From NCBI RefSeq assembly GCF_004016445.2, contig NZ_SADT02000007.1, forward strand, positions 501,958 through 565,957: a stretch of DNA of 64,000 nucleotides, in the 5' to 3' direction. The notes under the pieces were generated by a model that did not search any database, was not told where the DNA came from, and saw only the letters and a program-made list of their open reading frames with translations. Shown here piece after piece: positions 18,100-27,369 of this stretch; positions within the stretch are counted from its first letter, which is position 1; the number at the start of each line of letters is the position of its first letter. This DNA is from Mesorhizobium sp. M2E.F.Ca.ET.219.01.1.1 (GTDB taxonomy: Bacteria > Pseudomonadota > Alphaproteobacteria > Rhizobiales > Rhizobiaceae). Position numbers and translations under genes: made by a program.

Positions 18100-19056
18100 C
18101 TACCAGCCAGGCATGATCTGGTTTGCCTTGACCCGCTTCATCTTGGCAAAGGCGAGCGCCGCGAAGTCGAAGCTTCCCGCCTCTTCGCTCACCGGCACGG
18201 AAATATTGTCGAGGCTTTCGGCGATGTGACGGGCCAAAGCGTCGACGATCTCCGGCTGCGAGGTCTGGCCGCGCATGATGCCGATGCGGCAGTCCGGCAA
18301 CTGGCCGAAGCCGTCGGCCTCGCCGAGCACGCGCATGCCGGGCCTCAGCGCGCATTCCGGCAGCACCGAGACCGCCAGGCCCGAGAGCACGGCCGCGGTG
18401 ATCACCGTGGCCGAGAAGCTGGAGAACAGCACGCGATAGTCGCGGTTCTGCCGGTCGAGCACGTCGACCGCGGCGCGCCGCCAGATGCAGTTCGGACGGC
18501 CGAACGCCATCGGCAGGGTTTCCTGTTCATGCGTGGCATGGTTGGCCGAGGTGACCCATAAAAGCGGCTCGCGCCGCACCACTTCCGACTGCCCTCGCGT
18601 GTCGTTATGCGTGACCAGCGCGAGGTCGAGATTGCCGCGCTTGATGTGTTCGACCAGCCCCGGCGTCGGCTCGCAGACGACCGTTAGCTCGACGCGCGGG
18701 TTGGAGCGCGAGAAACGCGCCATGATCTCAGGCAGGAAGCGGTCGGCATAGTCGTCCGGCGTGCCGATGCGGATCGTGCCTTCGAGCCGCTGGTCGTCGA
18801 AGGCGGCGAGCGTCTCGCGGTTGAGGTAGATCAGCCGCCGCGCATAGGAAAGCAGCCTGTCGCCTTCCTCGGTCAGCTTGTTGGTGCGGCCGTCCTTTTC
18901 GAACAGCGGCTTGCCGATCCGCTCCTCCAGCCGCCGCATCTGCATCGACACCGCCGACTGTGTCCGGTGCACCTCCTCGGCCGCGCGGGTGAAGCTGCCG
19001 GTGTCGGCGATCGAGATGAAGGTTTGCAACTGATCGAGGTCAAGCGGCGCTTTCAT
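18100..19056 (-). CDS. LysR-family transcriptional regulator, LrhA-like
   Basis: 318 residues. The N-terminal helix-turn-helix reads LDLDQLQTFISIADTGSFTRAAEEVHRTQSAVSMQMRRLE, close to the LrhA/HexA type; the substrate-binding domain follows (about 90-295) with a longer C-terminal tail than usual (EEAGSFDFAALAFAKMKRVK). The gene is divergent from the DUF1127 gene, 182 bp away. Targets cannot be read from the sequence. Confidence 0.9.
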   Translation of the reverse strand: MKAPLDLDQLQTFISIADTGSFTRAAEEVHRTQSAVSMQMRRLEERIGKPLFEKDGRTNKLTEEGDRLLSYARRLIYLNRETLAAFDDQRLEGTIRIGTPDDYADRFLPEIMARFSRSNPRVELTVVCEPTPGLVEHIKRGNLDLALVTHNDTRGQSEVVRREPLLWVTSANHATHEQETLPMAFGRPNCIWRRAAVDVLDRQNRDYRVLFSSFSATVITAAVLSGLAVSVLPECALRPGMRVLGEADGFGQLPDCRIGIMRGQTSQPEIVDALARHIAESLDNISVPVSEEAGSFDFAALAFAKMKRVKANQIMPGW

Positions 19057-19238
19057 CGGTCCAACCCATCATTGATGTTGATGCTACAGATTAAAAACAT
19101 TCGTTGGATTAATCAATCGCGCGATGGCAAATTGTCATTGTCCACATGAAGACATGTGAATGGAAACCGGAACGGCGCTTCTCCCAAGGCGCCGATTGGC
19201 TGGTTTCGTCCGCTCGACTCCTGGAAGGAGAGACTGAC

Positions 19239-19529
19239 ATGACCACGATCGAATTCGCCTCCGAGACCCCGCGCATCACCACGCGTCCGGCTGTCGCGAC
19301 GCTTGTGGTCAATGCCATCGCCAACAGCTACCGCGCCTGGAAAAACCGTCGCGCCTTCTATCGCCTTGGCGAGATGTCGGACGCCGAGCTGGCCGATATC
19401 GGCCTGACCCGTGCCGACCTTCACGTTGCCGTCGCCGTGCCCTTCGGCCGCGATCCGACGGCGAAGCTGCGCGCGATCGCCAGCGACCGCACCGACACGA
19501 TCGAGGACCTTGCTCGTCAGGTAGGCTGA
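19239..19529 (+). CDS. DUF1127 domain small protein
   Basis: 96 residues from ATG 19239, which has GGAAGGAG at ideal spacing; the longer open frame starting at 19146 lacks one. The DUF1127 signature occupies about 26-62 (WKNRRAFYRLGEMSDAELADIGL). Proteins with this domain are small, basic and arginine-rich; short members in related alphaproteobacteria affect RNA metabolism and phosphate/carbon responses, but this longer one has no assigned role. A Rho-independent terminator follows at 19646. Confidence 0.85.
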   Translation: MTTIEFASETPRITTRPAVATLVVNAIANSYRAWKNRRAFYRLGEMSDAELADIGLTRADLHVAVAVPFGRDPTAKLRAIASDRTDTIEDLARQVG

Positions 19530-19645
19530 GGGGCGGCGTTTCCCTGGATTTCCGGTTGCGCTGAACCTTTTCGCCGTTCCGCGCGACCAAGCTTCATGCA
19601 GGCTCCCACACTCCCTGCCGGTTCCCCGCCGGCCAGCCTGCACAT

Positions 19646-19684
19646 TGCCCGGTTCCCCCTCCAGGACCGGGCATTTTTCTTTTA
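19646..19684 (+). terminator. Rho-independent terminator after the DUF1127 gene
   Basis: TGCCCGG (19646-19652) pairs with CCGGGCA (19667-19673) across a 14-nt loop, followed directly by TTTTTCTTTT. Confidence 0.85.
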
Positions 19685-19688
19685 GTTC

Positions 19689-19866
19689 GTCATTCTAGGG
19701 CGGAGCAAGGAGCGAAGCGACGCGCGCAGACCCTAGAATCCATGCCGTGACTTTGACGTGCTGCAACTGTGCAGAATTCTGCTCCGCTGCACCCTTCGGC
19801 GAAGGTAACGGCATGGATCCTCGGGTCTGCGCTCCGCTTCGCGTCGCTCCGCCCGTGGATGACGAC
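19689..19866. repeat. Long imperfect inverted repeat
   Basis: Two arms of about 60 nt (19689-19750 and 19807-19866) are imperfect reverse complements, sharing the GGGCGGAGC core, GCGCAGACCC and GATCCATGCCGT segments, around a 56-nt spacer. It lies between the DUF1127 terminator and the end of the DUF937 gene and resembles a dispersed rhizobial intergenic element rather than a gene. Confidence 0.7.
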
Positions 19867-19885
19867 CTCGCCCTCGGCGCGATAC

Positions 19886-20902
19886 TCACCGCCGGTCCAT
19901 ATCGCGCTTGAACTGGTCGAAGATCGTCCCGACGCTCTTTTCATATTCGTCGCGCTGCTGCGCGCCGGTCTCGAACATCTTGCCGAAGATGTCGTCGAAC
20001 GGATTTCGCGGACGGCCGCTCGGGTTGGTCTGCGGCTGTTGCGGCGTGCTCTGCTGCGGTTGGCGCTGTTGCGGCTGCGGCGCCGGCTGCCCGCCGGGCA
20101 CGCCGAAGCTGCCGCCGCCCTGGCGGAGCGTCTCCTCGAAGATCTTGCCGAGCGGATTGTCGCCATAGGGGCTTTGCGTCTGCTGGGGCTGGCCTTGCGA
20201 CTGCGCGCCGCCGCCGAACATATCCTGCAGCACTTTGCCGAGCGGGTTCTCGCCGTAGGGATTGGGCGCCTGCTGCGGCTGGCTCTGCGGCTGCGGAGCG
20301 CCGCCGCCGAACATGTCCTGCAGCACCTTGCCGAGCGGATTCTCGCCATAGGGATTGGGCGCCGGCGCCTGCCGCGTTTGCGGCGCCGGCGCGAGGCCGC
20401 CCTGCCGCATCATCTGCTCGATGATCTCGCCCAGCGGATTGCCACTGCCGCCGAAGGCCTGCATCTGCCCCCCGGTCAACTGGTTGTTGGTCTGCTTGAA
20501 CAGTCCGCCCATCATCATCGAGGCCATGGCCGGCAGCATCTGCTGAAGCACCTGCTGGCTAAGCCCCGTCGCCTGCGCGGCCTGGTTCGCCACGGCGCGC
20601 GACAGGTCCTTCGAGCCGAACAGATGGCCGAGAATGCCGTTGCCCTCGTCGATGCCTTGCGGCGAAAAGGCCCTCGTCGCGTCCTCGAAATATTTGGCGT
20701 GCTGGCCGCTCGCCATCGCCGTCATGAAGGCGCCCATCCCGTAGGGATCGGCGGTGTTGCGCTGGAGCCCCTGCGAGAAGGCGGGCAGCAGCGCCTGCAC
20801 CGCGGCCTGCGTCTGCTGCATCGAAAGCCCGTATTGCTGGGCAAGCGCCTGCATGCCGGCGCCATTCTGGGCTTGGGCAAAAATGTCGAACAGGGAAGGC
20901 AT
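19886..20902 (-). CDS. DUF937 domain protein with tandem C-terminal repeats
   Basis: 338 residues from ATG 20902, which is preceded by GGAGGAG; an upstream in-frame extension of 25 codons lacks such a site. The N-terminal half (MPSLFDIFAQAQNGAGM onward) is a DUF937 (YidB-like) helical domain. The C-terminal half is Gln/Pro-rich and contains three near-identical blocks of about 19 residues built on NPYGENPLGKVLQDMFGGG or its variant, plus a fourth degenerate NPLGEIIEQMM block, and ends in NPFDDIFGKMF. Function unknown. The block count may vary between strains. Confidence 0.8.
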   Translation of the reverse strand: MPSLFDIFAQAQNGAGMQALAQQYGLSMQQTQAAVQALLPAFSQGLQRNTADPYGMGAFMTAMASGQHAKYFEDATRAFSPQGIDEGNGILGHLFGSKDLSRAVANQAAQATGLSQQVLQQMLPAMASMMMGGLFKQTNNQLTGGQMQAFGGSGNPLGEIIEQMMRQGGLAPAPQTRQAPAPNPYGENPLGKVLQDMFGGGAPQPQSQPQQAPNPYGENPLGKVLQDMFGGGAQSQGQPQQTQSPYGDNPLGKIFEETLRQGGGSFGVPGGQPAPQPQQRQPQQSTPQQPQTNPSGRPRNPFDDIFGKMFETGAQQRDEYEKSVGTIFDQFKRDMDRR

Positions 20903-21003
20903 GGGGTCTCCTCCGGCAGTGTCCTCGCCGGAAAAGACTAGTTCGTTTCGATCACTGATTGAAGCGGCTTTTGCCAACCAACCGCGTAGCGGGCAGCGGA
21001 CGG

Positions 21004-22377
21004 TTAATAGGCATATTCCATGAACACCGGCTCGATCGAGCCGCCCCAGCGCGTGTGGTAGGCCGACAGCATCTCCTCGGCGCTGGTCGTGCCGCGCGAC
21101 ACGACCTCGTCCAGCGTGTTGAGGAACGACGTCTCGTCGTAGCCGTCACGGTTCTTCTTGCCGCGGTTCTTCAGGCCCGCGCGCGAGATGGCGAGCACGT
21201 CGCGGGCGACGTCGCGCAAGGTGGCGTTGCGGAACGGCGCGGCAATGCCCAGCTCCGGCACGGCGTTGCGCATCGCCAGCGCTTCCTCATAGGTCCAGCT
21301 TGCGGTCAGCGCCTCGGCGGCGTCCAGCGCCTGCTCGTCGTAAAGCAGCCCGACCCAGAAGGCGGGCAGGGCGCAGATGCGCCGCCACGGGCCGCCATCG
21401 GCGCCGCGCATTTCGAGGAACCGCTTCAGGCGCACGTCGGGGAACAGCGTCGAGAGGTGATTTGCCCAGTCACCCATGGTCGGCAGGCCGTCGGGGATTT
21501 CATTGCGCGCCGAGCCCGCCATGAACTGGCGGAAGGTGTAGCGGGTCATGTCGTGATACTGGCCGTCGCGGATGACGAAATACATCGGCACGTCGAGCGC
21601 CCATTCGACATAGTCGGCGAAACCGAAATCGGGCGAGAAGCAGAATTCGAGCATGCCCGAGCGCTGGTTGTCGGTGTCGCGCCAGATGTCGCCGCGCCAG
21701 CTCTGCAGCCCGTTCGGCCGGCTCTCGGTGAAGGGCGAGTTGGCGAACAGCGCCGTCGACAGCGGCTGCAGCTTCAGCGACACCTGCATCTTGCGGCGCA
21801 TGTCGGTCTCGCTCTCGAAGTCGAGATTCACCTGGATCGTGCATGTGCGGTACATCATGTCGAGGCCCTTGGTGCCGACCTTCGGCATGTAGCGCGTCAT
21901 GATCTCGTAGCGCGACTTCGGCATTTTCGGCGTGTCGGCCAGCGACCATTTCGGGCTGCCGCCAAGGCCGAGGAAGCGGATACCGAGCGGCTCGGCGATC
22001 TCGCGCACCTGCGCCAGATGCGCATTGCCCTCGCGACAGGTCTGGTGGATCGATTCCAGCGGCGCGCCGGAAAGCTCGAACTGGCCGCCTGGCTCCAGCG
22101 AGATCGCGCCCTGTCCGGTCGGCTCGACAAGGCCGATGATGCGGCCGGCATCCATGATCGGATCCCAGCCAAGCTTTTGCTGCATGCCTTCGAGAATGGC
22201 GCGGATGCCGCGCTCGCCGCCATAGGGCACCGGCGCGTTGCCGTCGACATAGAAGGGGAATTTCTCGTGCTCGGTGCCGATCCGCCATTTGTCGCGCGGC
22301 TTGTTGCCGGCGGCCAGATAGCCGACCAGTTCGTCGATCCCTTCGATGGGCTGTGTATCGGTTGTGTCGCGCGCCAT
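21004..22377 (-). CDS. gshA: Glutamate--cysteine ligase
   Basis: 457 residues, matching the plant/alphaproteobacterial-type ligase in length. Visible: GTEHEKFPF (ATP/metal site), EPGGQFELSGAPLESIHQTC, FLGLGGSPKW and the TCTIQVNLDFESE strand. It joins Glu and Cys in the first, rate-limiting step of glutathione synthesis in the cytoplasm. It ends 101 bp beyond the start of the DUF937 gene on the same strand. gshB is not in the window. The neighbouring rsmE lies upstream on the same strand. Confidence 0.95.
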   Translation of the reverse strand: MARDTTDTQPIEGIDELVGYLAAGNKPRDKWRIGTEHEKFPFYVDGNAPVPYGGERGIRAILEGMQQKLGWDPIMDAGRIIGLVEPTGQGAISLEPGGQFELSGAPLESIHQTCREGNAHLAQVREIAEPLGIRFLGLGGSPKWSLADTPKMPKSRYEIMTRYMPKVGTKGLDMMYRTCTIQVNLDFESETDMRRKMQVSLKLQPLSTALFANSPFTESRPNGLQSWRGDIWRDTDNQRSGMLEFCFSPDFGFADYVEWALDVPMYFVIRDGQYHDMTRYTFRQFMAGSARNEIPDGLPTMGDWANHLSTLFPDVRLKRFLEMRGADGGPWRRICALPAFWVGLLYDEQALDAAEALTASWTYEEALAMRNAVPELGIAAPFRNATLRDVARDVLAISRAGLKNRGKKNRDGYDETSFLNTLDEVVSRGTTSAEEMLSAYHTRWGGSIEPVFMEYAY

Positions 22378-22541
22378 GAGAAAGCCCTCCGCAGCGGTCA
22401 GTTGGCCGCCGGGCGCTAGATGGACGAAATGTCAGTAGCCGATCAAGCGAAAAATCCTGAGCCACGGCTCAACTGGATTTGATCTGTATGGCTCGGCCTT
22501 TCCCTCTCCCCTCGTAGGCCCCTGGGGGAGAAGCGAAGATG

Positions 22542-23276
22542 CTACCAGTCGCCGATCGTCGCCTGGATCGCGGCAAGTGCCGCCACCGCCGCCGTGTCGG
22601 CGCGCAGGATGCGTGGCCCAAGCGGGATGGCGGTCACGAAAGGCAGCGCCCGCAGCATCCTGCGCTCGTCGTCGGAAAATCCACCTTCCGGCCCGACCAG
22701 AAGCGCCAGCCTCTTTTCCTTGATCGCCTGCAAGGCCGGCAGCGGATTGTTGGTCGAAGCGTCCTCGTCGCAGAAGATCAGCCGCCGCTCCTTGTCCCAA
22801 CTGGCGAGCAACCTCTCCAGCTTCTCTGCTTCACGCACCTCCGGCACCGCCAGTATGCCGCATTGCTCGGCCGCTTCGACGACATTGGCGCGCAGCCGCT
22901 CGATGCCGGGCTTCGCCACTTGCGTGTGCTGGGTGATGACCGGTTGAAGGATGCCGGCGCCCATCTCGACGGCCTTCTGCACCAGATAGTCGAGCCGGCC
23001 CTGTTTCAGCGGCGCGAAGCAATAGACGAGATCGGGCAGCGGCGGCTGCGGCCGCTGCAGTTCCAGCACTTTCAGCCGGACCGCCTTCTTGGATCGGGCG
23101 ACGATCGCGGCTGACCATTCGCCGTGGCGGCCGTTGAACAAGAGAACCTCGGCGCCTTCGCCAAGCCGCAGCACATGGGCGAGATAATGGCTCTGCTGCT
23201 GTCCGGCATCGAATTCGAGGCCGGGCCCAAGATCGTCCGGCACGAACAGCCGCTGCATTTTGTAGTTGGCGCGCAT
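22542..23276 (-). CDS. rsmE: 16S rRNA (uracil(1498)-N(3))-methyltransferase
   Basis: 244 residues from ATG 23276 (MRANYKMQRLFV), the usual RsmE start; a longer frame upstream to 23465 has no homology-like content. The protein has an N-terminal PUA-like part (RLFVPDD ... HYLAHVLRL), and a SPOUT domain with FAPLKQGRLDYLVQKAVEMG and the C-terminal knot LLVGPEGGFSDDE / LGPRILRADTAAVAAL. It methylates U1498 of 16S rRNA using SAM. It sits 164 bp upstream of gshA on the same strand, an arrangement common in rhizobia. Confidence 0.94.
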   Translation of the reverse strand: MRANYKMQRLFVPDDLGPGLEFDAGQQQSHYLAHVLRLGEGAEVLLFNGRHGEWSAAIVARSKKAVRLKVLELQRPQPPLPDLVYCFAPLKQGRLDYLVQKAVEMGAGILQPVITQHTQVAKPGIERLRANVVEAAEQCGILAVPEVREAEKLERLLASWDKERRLIFCDEDASTNNPLPALQAIKEKRLALLVGPEGGFSDDERRMLRALPFVTAIPLGPRILRADTAAVAALAAIQATIGDW

Positions 23277-23409
23277 GGCCGAGCAGGTTCCGCAAAAGTG
23301 TCCTCGCGGTTTTGCGATCAGAACCTGCGAAAAACAAGGGAATCTAGGCAGATATTTGCGGGCCATCCCGCGAATATCTGCCGACCAACGGGCGAGGCGA
23401 TGGATATCG

Positions 23410-24072
23410 TCAAGTGTCGGCGGTCGGATGCCAGACCGGCACGAAGCCCTGCCGCAGCACAGCAATGGTGGTTACCGGCGTCAGCATGCGCAGCGGCCGG
23501 TCGTCCAGGCGATCGAAGGCAATTGGACTGGCGTATCCCGCGAACGACCATCGGCGCGCCGTACCGGCAAGCAGCGCGTAGGCAGCGTCGCCCTGCGCGA
23601 TCATCGTTCCATCAGGCAGGGCGCCGAGCTCCGACACGGTGGCGCGAGGCGGCTGTCCGCCCGAAGCCAGCCGTTCCTTGTGCAGCCTTTTATCGACCAT
23701 CGGCGCTCGCGGCTCGTCAACCCCGAAGGCCTCGCCGAAGCGGCCGACGAAATCGGTCGCCCGTTCGCGCCGGCAGAAGAAACAGGGCCGGTGGCCGGCA
23801 GCCAATGCCGTCACCTCGTCGAGGAAGAACAGTTCGGTCCAGCCTGCCTTTGCTCCCAAGTCACCATTGTCTTGGCGATTACGGCCCATCGGTTCGCGCC
23901 GCACATTTCGGAACTGGCACACGCAGATGATCCAGGCCTGCAAGGCCCAGCGCTTCTTCAACAGCGTTTTCGTCTCGGGGTCGTGGATGATGCCGCGATT
24001 GCCGGTGAACAGGCCGCGCTCCGCCACGGCATGGATGGCGCCGAAGGGATCGACCCGGTTCTGCAGTGGCAT
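23410..24072 (-). CDS. Conserved hypothetical protein with a CxxC motif
   Basis: 220 residues from ATG 24072 (MPLQNRVDPFGAIHAV), with GAGAGAC upstream; the frame extends 15 codons further without support. No named family is recognised. It has a conserved-looking start (GAIHAVAERGLFTGNRGIIHD), a basic middle, a RPCFFCRRERA segment whose two Cys could bind a metal, and a hydrophobic C-terminus. It lies between rsmE (same strand) and a divergent amidotransferase gene. Codon use is typical of the window, which supports it being real. Confidence 0.65.
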   Translation of the reverse strand: MPLQNRVDPFGAIHAVAERGLFTGNRGIIHDPETKTLLKKRWALQAWIICVCQFRNVRREPMGRNRQDNGDLGAKAGWTELFFLDEVTALAAGHRPCFFCRRERATDFVGRFGEAFGVDEPRAPMVDKRLHKERLASGGQPPRATVSELGALPDGTMIAQGDAAYALLAGTARRWSFAGYASPIAFDRLDDRPLRMLTPVTTIAVLRQGFVPVWHPTADT

Positions 24073-24159
24073 AGTTTTGTCTCTCGATCCGCATCTTGGC
24101 TGAAACACGGGCCGCATGATATCGCTCGCCCCAGCATTTTCATGTCAGCAGGATTCTAG

Positions 24160-24858
24160 ATGCGCGTGCTGGTGGTCCAGAACTACGACAATACCGGCCT
24201 CGGCCAGGTCGGTGCCGCTCTGGCCGAAGCGGGCGCCGATCTCGACCTGCGGCGTCCATACCAGGGCGATCCGTTGCCGCAGGATGCAGGCGAGCATGAT
24301 GCGATGGTCGTGCTGGGCGGCGGGCAGAATGCGCTGGCAGACGAGGAATATCCCTATTTCCCGGCGCTCCTTGAGCTGACGCGCGATTTCGCCGAGAAGG
24401 ATCGCTCGGTGCTCGGCATCTGCCTCGGCAGCCAGCTCCTTGCCCGCGCATTTGGTGGCGACAACCACATCGGCGGCGCCACCGAGTTCGGCTGGCACAA
24501 GGTCTCGCTGACGCCCGCCGCGAAGTTGGATCCGGTGCTGGCGGCGCTGCCCGAACAATTCCCGATCTTCGAATGGCACGACGACACTTTTGCACTGCCT
24601 GAGAATGCCGTGCGGCTTGCGGGCAGTCCGGTGGCCGAGAACCAGGCCTTCCGCCTCGGCCGCGCCGTCTATGGCTTCCAGTTCCATTTCGAGGCGGACA
24701 CGCCGATGGTGCGCGACTGGAGCACCTCCTTCGCGGCAACGATCGCCGAGCGTCACCCCGACTGGAACGACCGGCTCGACAATGAGTTGGCCGGCAATGG
24801 CCCCGAAGCCGATGCCGCCGGGCTGGCGATTGCCCGCGCCTGGGTGGCTACCATCTGA
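24160..24858 (+). CDS. Class I glutamine amidotransferase
   Basis: 232 residues. The triad is visible: Cys88 in GICLGSQLLARAFGG, and His176/Glu178 in FQFHFEAD. Free-standing proteins of this type resemble GuaA N-domains and gamma-glutamyl hydrolases such as PuuD-like or GMP-synthase-like amidotransferases; they hydrolyse glutamine or gamma-glutamyl bonds. No synthetase partner is adjacent, so the acceptor is unknown. It diverges from the CxxC hypothetical gene with an 87-bp gap. Confidence 0.87.
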   Translation: MRVLVVQNYDNTGLGQVGAALAEAGADLDLRRPYQGDPLPQDAGEHDAMVVLGGGQNALADEEYPYFPALLELTRDFAEKDRSVLGICLGSQLLARAFGGDNHIGGATEFGWHKVSLTPAAKLDPVLAALPEQFPIFEWHDDTFALPENAVRLAGSPVAENQAFRLGRAVYGFQFHFEADTPMVRDWSTSFAATIAERHPDWNDRLDNELAGNGPEADAAGLAIARAWVATI

Positions 24859-25144
24859 GCATCCAACCCCCTCATCGGCCGAAGCGTGGCATAATTGGCA
24901 CGCCTCGGCGCCTGCGCCTGGGGATAACGCTCTTCTTCCTTGGTTTGTGTCCGGCCGCTCCCCTAAGAGGGCGCGCTTTGTATCGCCGGTGCAACCGCCA
25001 TGAACCTTTTGTGTGATCCAGCCGACACACCGGCGAAACAGAATCTGCTTAGAAGCGCGAAATCGTCGAAACATTGAGACGCATTTTATCGTTTCAACGC
25101 ATTGGTAACCGCCTCGTGCCCAGATGCAGAAAGCTTAACCAGAG

Positions 25145-25285
25145 ATGACGTCCGTGAAAGCAGCTCTCCTGTCTTTTGTCATGCTGTCTGCAATCGTGCT
25201 CTGCGGCCTGGGCATTTATGCCGCCGACGCAGCGACCAACCACCGGGCCGTCGACGGCTACGGCGTCACCGCCTCGCTGAACTAA
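25145..25285 (+). CDS. Small putative secreted or membrane protein (46 aa)
   Basis: ATG at 25145 to TAA at 25283-25285. The 46-residue product has a basic start, a hydrophobic helix (about residues 7-27, ALLSFVMLSAIVLCGLGIY) followed by ADAA, which looks like a signal-peptidase site or a membrane anchor, and a short polar tail. It fills the otherwise empty gap between the amidotransferase and phosphatase genes and has no frame interruption; no family recognised. Confidence 0.45.
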   Translation: MTSVKAALLSFVMLSAIVLCGLGIYAADAATNHRAVDGYGVTASLN

Positions 25286-25381
25286 GCCTCGACAAAAATC
25301 GCAAGCACGCCCGCGCCGGGATTGCGCCAAAAGCGTGTTGAGACCCAGGTCAGGCCAGCCTCACCTGAATATCAGCACGCC

Positions 25382-26149
25382 TTAGAGCGCCTTGCCTTGC
25401 ACGTCGATAATCTGCTTGTCGCCGTCGTTGACGGAGAGCGCGCTCAGCGTTCCCGATTTCCACGCGAGCGTGTCGACATTGACCCGATTGGCCTTCACCT
25501 CGGCCTCGGGCACCGGCGTGTGCCCGTGCACGATCACCTTTGAAAAAAGCTCCTGGTGATCGTGGAAGGCATCGCGGATCCAGATCAGGTCCTGCTGGTT
25601 CTGATGGTCGAGCGGCACGCCCGGCCTTATCCCGGCATGGCAGAAGAAGAAGTCGCCGAAACTGACCGAAAACGTCAGCGATTGGAGGAAGTCGACATGG
25701 CTGCGCGGCACCGCTTTCACCAGCGCGGCGTGTCCTCTCGCGATGGCCTCCGCCTTGCCGAACCAATGCATGTCCCGTGTAAAATCCACGCCATAGGACT
25801 GCGCCGTCTGGACGCCGCCGTAATTCATGAACAGGCCGTCAGGCTCGCCATTGGCCAGGAATTCGAGCATGCCGACATCATGGTTGCCGGCGAGCATGAT
25901 GTTGCGCGGATCGCGCTTGCGCGCCTCGATCAGGAAGTCGATGACGCTCTTTGAATCCGGGCCGCGGTCGACATAGTCGCCGAGATGGATGATGCGCCAG
26001 TCGGAGCCGGGCGCATGTTCCAGTTCGCTTGCGATGCGCCGGTGCATGGCGGCGAGCAGGTCATGACGCCCATGCACATCGCCGATGGCGTAGAGCCGCA
26101 TGCCTTCCGGCCCGCGCGCGTCGAGATAGTGGATGCCAGTCTCGCTCAA
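25382..26149 (-). CDS. Calcineurin-like serine/threonine protein phosphatase
   Basis: About 255 residues, with all PPP-family metallophosphatase motifs: GDVHG, GDYVDRG, GNHD, and C-terminal HAGIRPG and HGHTPV. The metal centre therefore looks complete. It probably dephosphorylates proteins or diadenosine polyphosphates in the cytoplasm. The start is uncertain: TTG 26149 (LSETGIHYLDARG) has AGG at short range, the frame opens up to a TTG at 26194, and ATG 26101 begins just before the first motif. It follows lldD on the same strand. Confidence 0.87.
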   Translation of the reverse strand: MSETGIHYLDARGPEGMRLYAIGDVHGRHDLLAAMHRRIASELEHAPGSDWRIIHLGDYVDRGPDSKSVIDFLIEARKRDPRNIMLAGNHDVGMLEFLANGEPDGLFMNYGGVQTAQSYGVDFTRDMHWFGKAEAIARGHAALVKAVPRSHVDFLQSLTFSVSFGDFFFCHAGIRPGVPLDHQNQQDLIWIRDAFHDHQELFSKVIVHGHTPVPEAEVKANRVNVDTLAWKSGTLSALSVNDGDKQIIDVQGKAL

Positions 26150-26209
26150 GGAACCTGTCTTTCGCGTTGGTCGCCGCGCGCAAGCTAGGACCAATCGATG
26201 AACAACGCC

Positions 26210-27346
26210 CTAGCGGCGCAACTGCTCCTTGCCCATATCGGCCACGAGGCGCTTGCCGCACAGCGCCATCGTGACATCCATTTCCTTGCGGATGATTTCC
26301 AGCGCCTTGGTGACGCCGTCCTTGCCCATCGCGCCGAGGCCATAGAGGAAGGGCCTGCCGATATAGGTGCCCTTGGCGCCGAGGCAGAGCGCCTTGAGCA
26401 CGTCTTGGCCGGAACGGATGCCGCCGTCCATATGGACTTCGATCCTGTCGCCGACCGCATCGGCGATTTCTTCCAGCACCGAGATCGAGGACGGCGCGCC
26501 GTCGAGCTGCCGCCCGCCGTGGTTGGAGACCACGATCGCATCGGCGCCGGTCTCGGCGGCCATCAGCGCGTCCTCCTTGTCGAGGATGCCCTTCAGGATC
26601 AGCTTGCCGCCCCAGCGCTCCTTGATCCAGGCGACGTCCTTCCACGACAGGTGCGGATCGAACTGTTCATTCGTCCAGGACGACAGCGAAGACACGTCGC
26701 CGACCCCCTTGGCGTGGCCGACGATGTTGCGGAAGGTGCGGCGCGGCGTGCCGGCGATGCCCAGGCACCAGCGCGGCTTCAGCGCAAGGTCGATGATGTT
26801 GGCAAGCGTCATCTTGGGCGGCGCCGAAAGCCCGTTGCGGACGTCCTTGTGGCGCTGTCCCAGGATCTGCAGGTCGAGTGTCAGCACCAGCGCCGAGCAC
26901 TTTGCCGCCTTGGCGCGGTCGATCAGGTTGAGCACGAAATCCTTGTCGCGCAGCACATAGAGCTGGAACCAGAACGGCTTCTTCGTCGCCGAGGCGACAT
27001 CCTCGATCGAGCAGATGCTCATGGTGGACAGCGTGAACGGCACCCCGAACGTTTCCGCCGCCTGTGCCGCCAGCATCTCGCCGTCGGCATGCTGCATGCC
27101 GGTCAGCCCGGTCGGCGCGAGCGCCACAGGCATCGCCACCTTCTGGCCGATCATGGTCGATTCCAGCGAGCGGTTGCTCATGTCGACCAGCACGCGCTGG
27201 CGGAATTTTATCTTGCCGAAATCCTCTTCGTTGGCGCGGTAGGTGCTCTCGGTCCATGCGCCGGAATCGGCATAGTCGAAGAACATCTTCGGCACCCTGC
27301 GGCGCGCCAGGTCCTTGAGGTCGGCGATGGTGAGGATTTCGCTCAT
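26210..27346 (-). CDS. lldD: L-lactate dehydrogenase, FMN-dependent alpha-hydroxy acid oxidase
   Basis: 378 residues, full length. The family landmarks are DYADSGAWTE near the N-terminus, the FMN-binding PVALAPTG, FQLYV, and the catalytic His/Arg segment VSNHGGRQLDG followed by HMDGGIRSGQDVLKAL. It oxidises L-lactate (possibly other 2-hydroxy acids) to the keto acid and passes electrons to the respiratory chain at the inner membrane. The adjacent FCD regulator 23 bp upstream is the likely controller. Confidence 0.94.
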   Translation of the reverse strand: MSEILTIADLKDLARRRVPKMFFDYADSGAWTESTYRANEEDFGKIKFRQRVLVDMSNRSLESTMIGQKVAMPVALAPTGLTGMQHADGEMLAAQAAETFGVPFTLSTMSICSIEDVASATKKPFWFQLYVLRDKDFVLNLIDRAKAAKCSALVLTLDLQILGQRHKDVRNGLSAPPKMTLANIIDLALKPRWCLGIAGTPRRTFRNIVGHAKGVGDVSSLSSWTNEQFDPHLSWKDVAWIKERWGGKLILKGILDKEDALMAAETGADAIVVSNHGGRQLDGAPSSISVLEEIADAVGDRIEVHMDGGIRSGQDVLKALCLGAKGTYIGRPFLYGLGAMGKDGVTKALEIIRKEMDVTMALCGKRLVADMGKEQLRR

Positions 27347-27369
27347 GGTGGTCCCCGCTAAATCTGTGG

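Noticed and set aside
22497..22541. CT/AG-rich hairpin between gshA and rsmE resembling half of the two-hairpin repeat
   Set aside because: Only one imperfect stem is present and the second hairpin is missing, so it was not listed as a family member.
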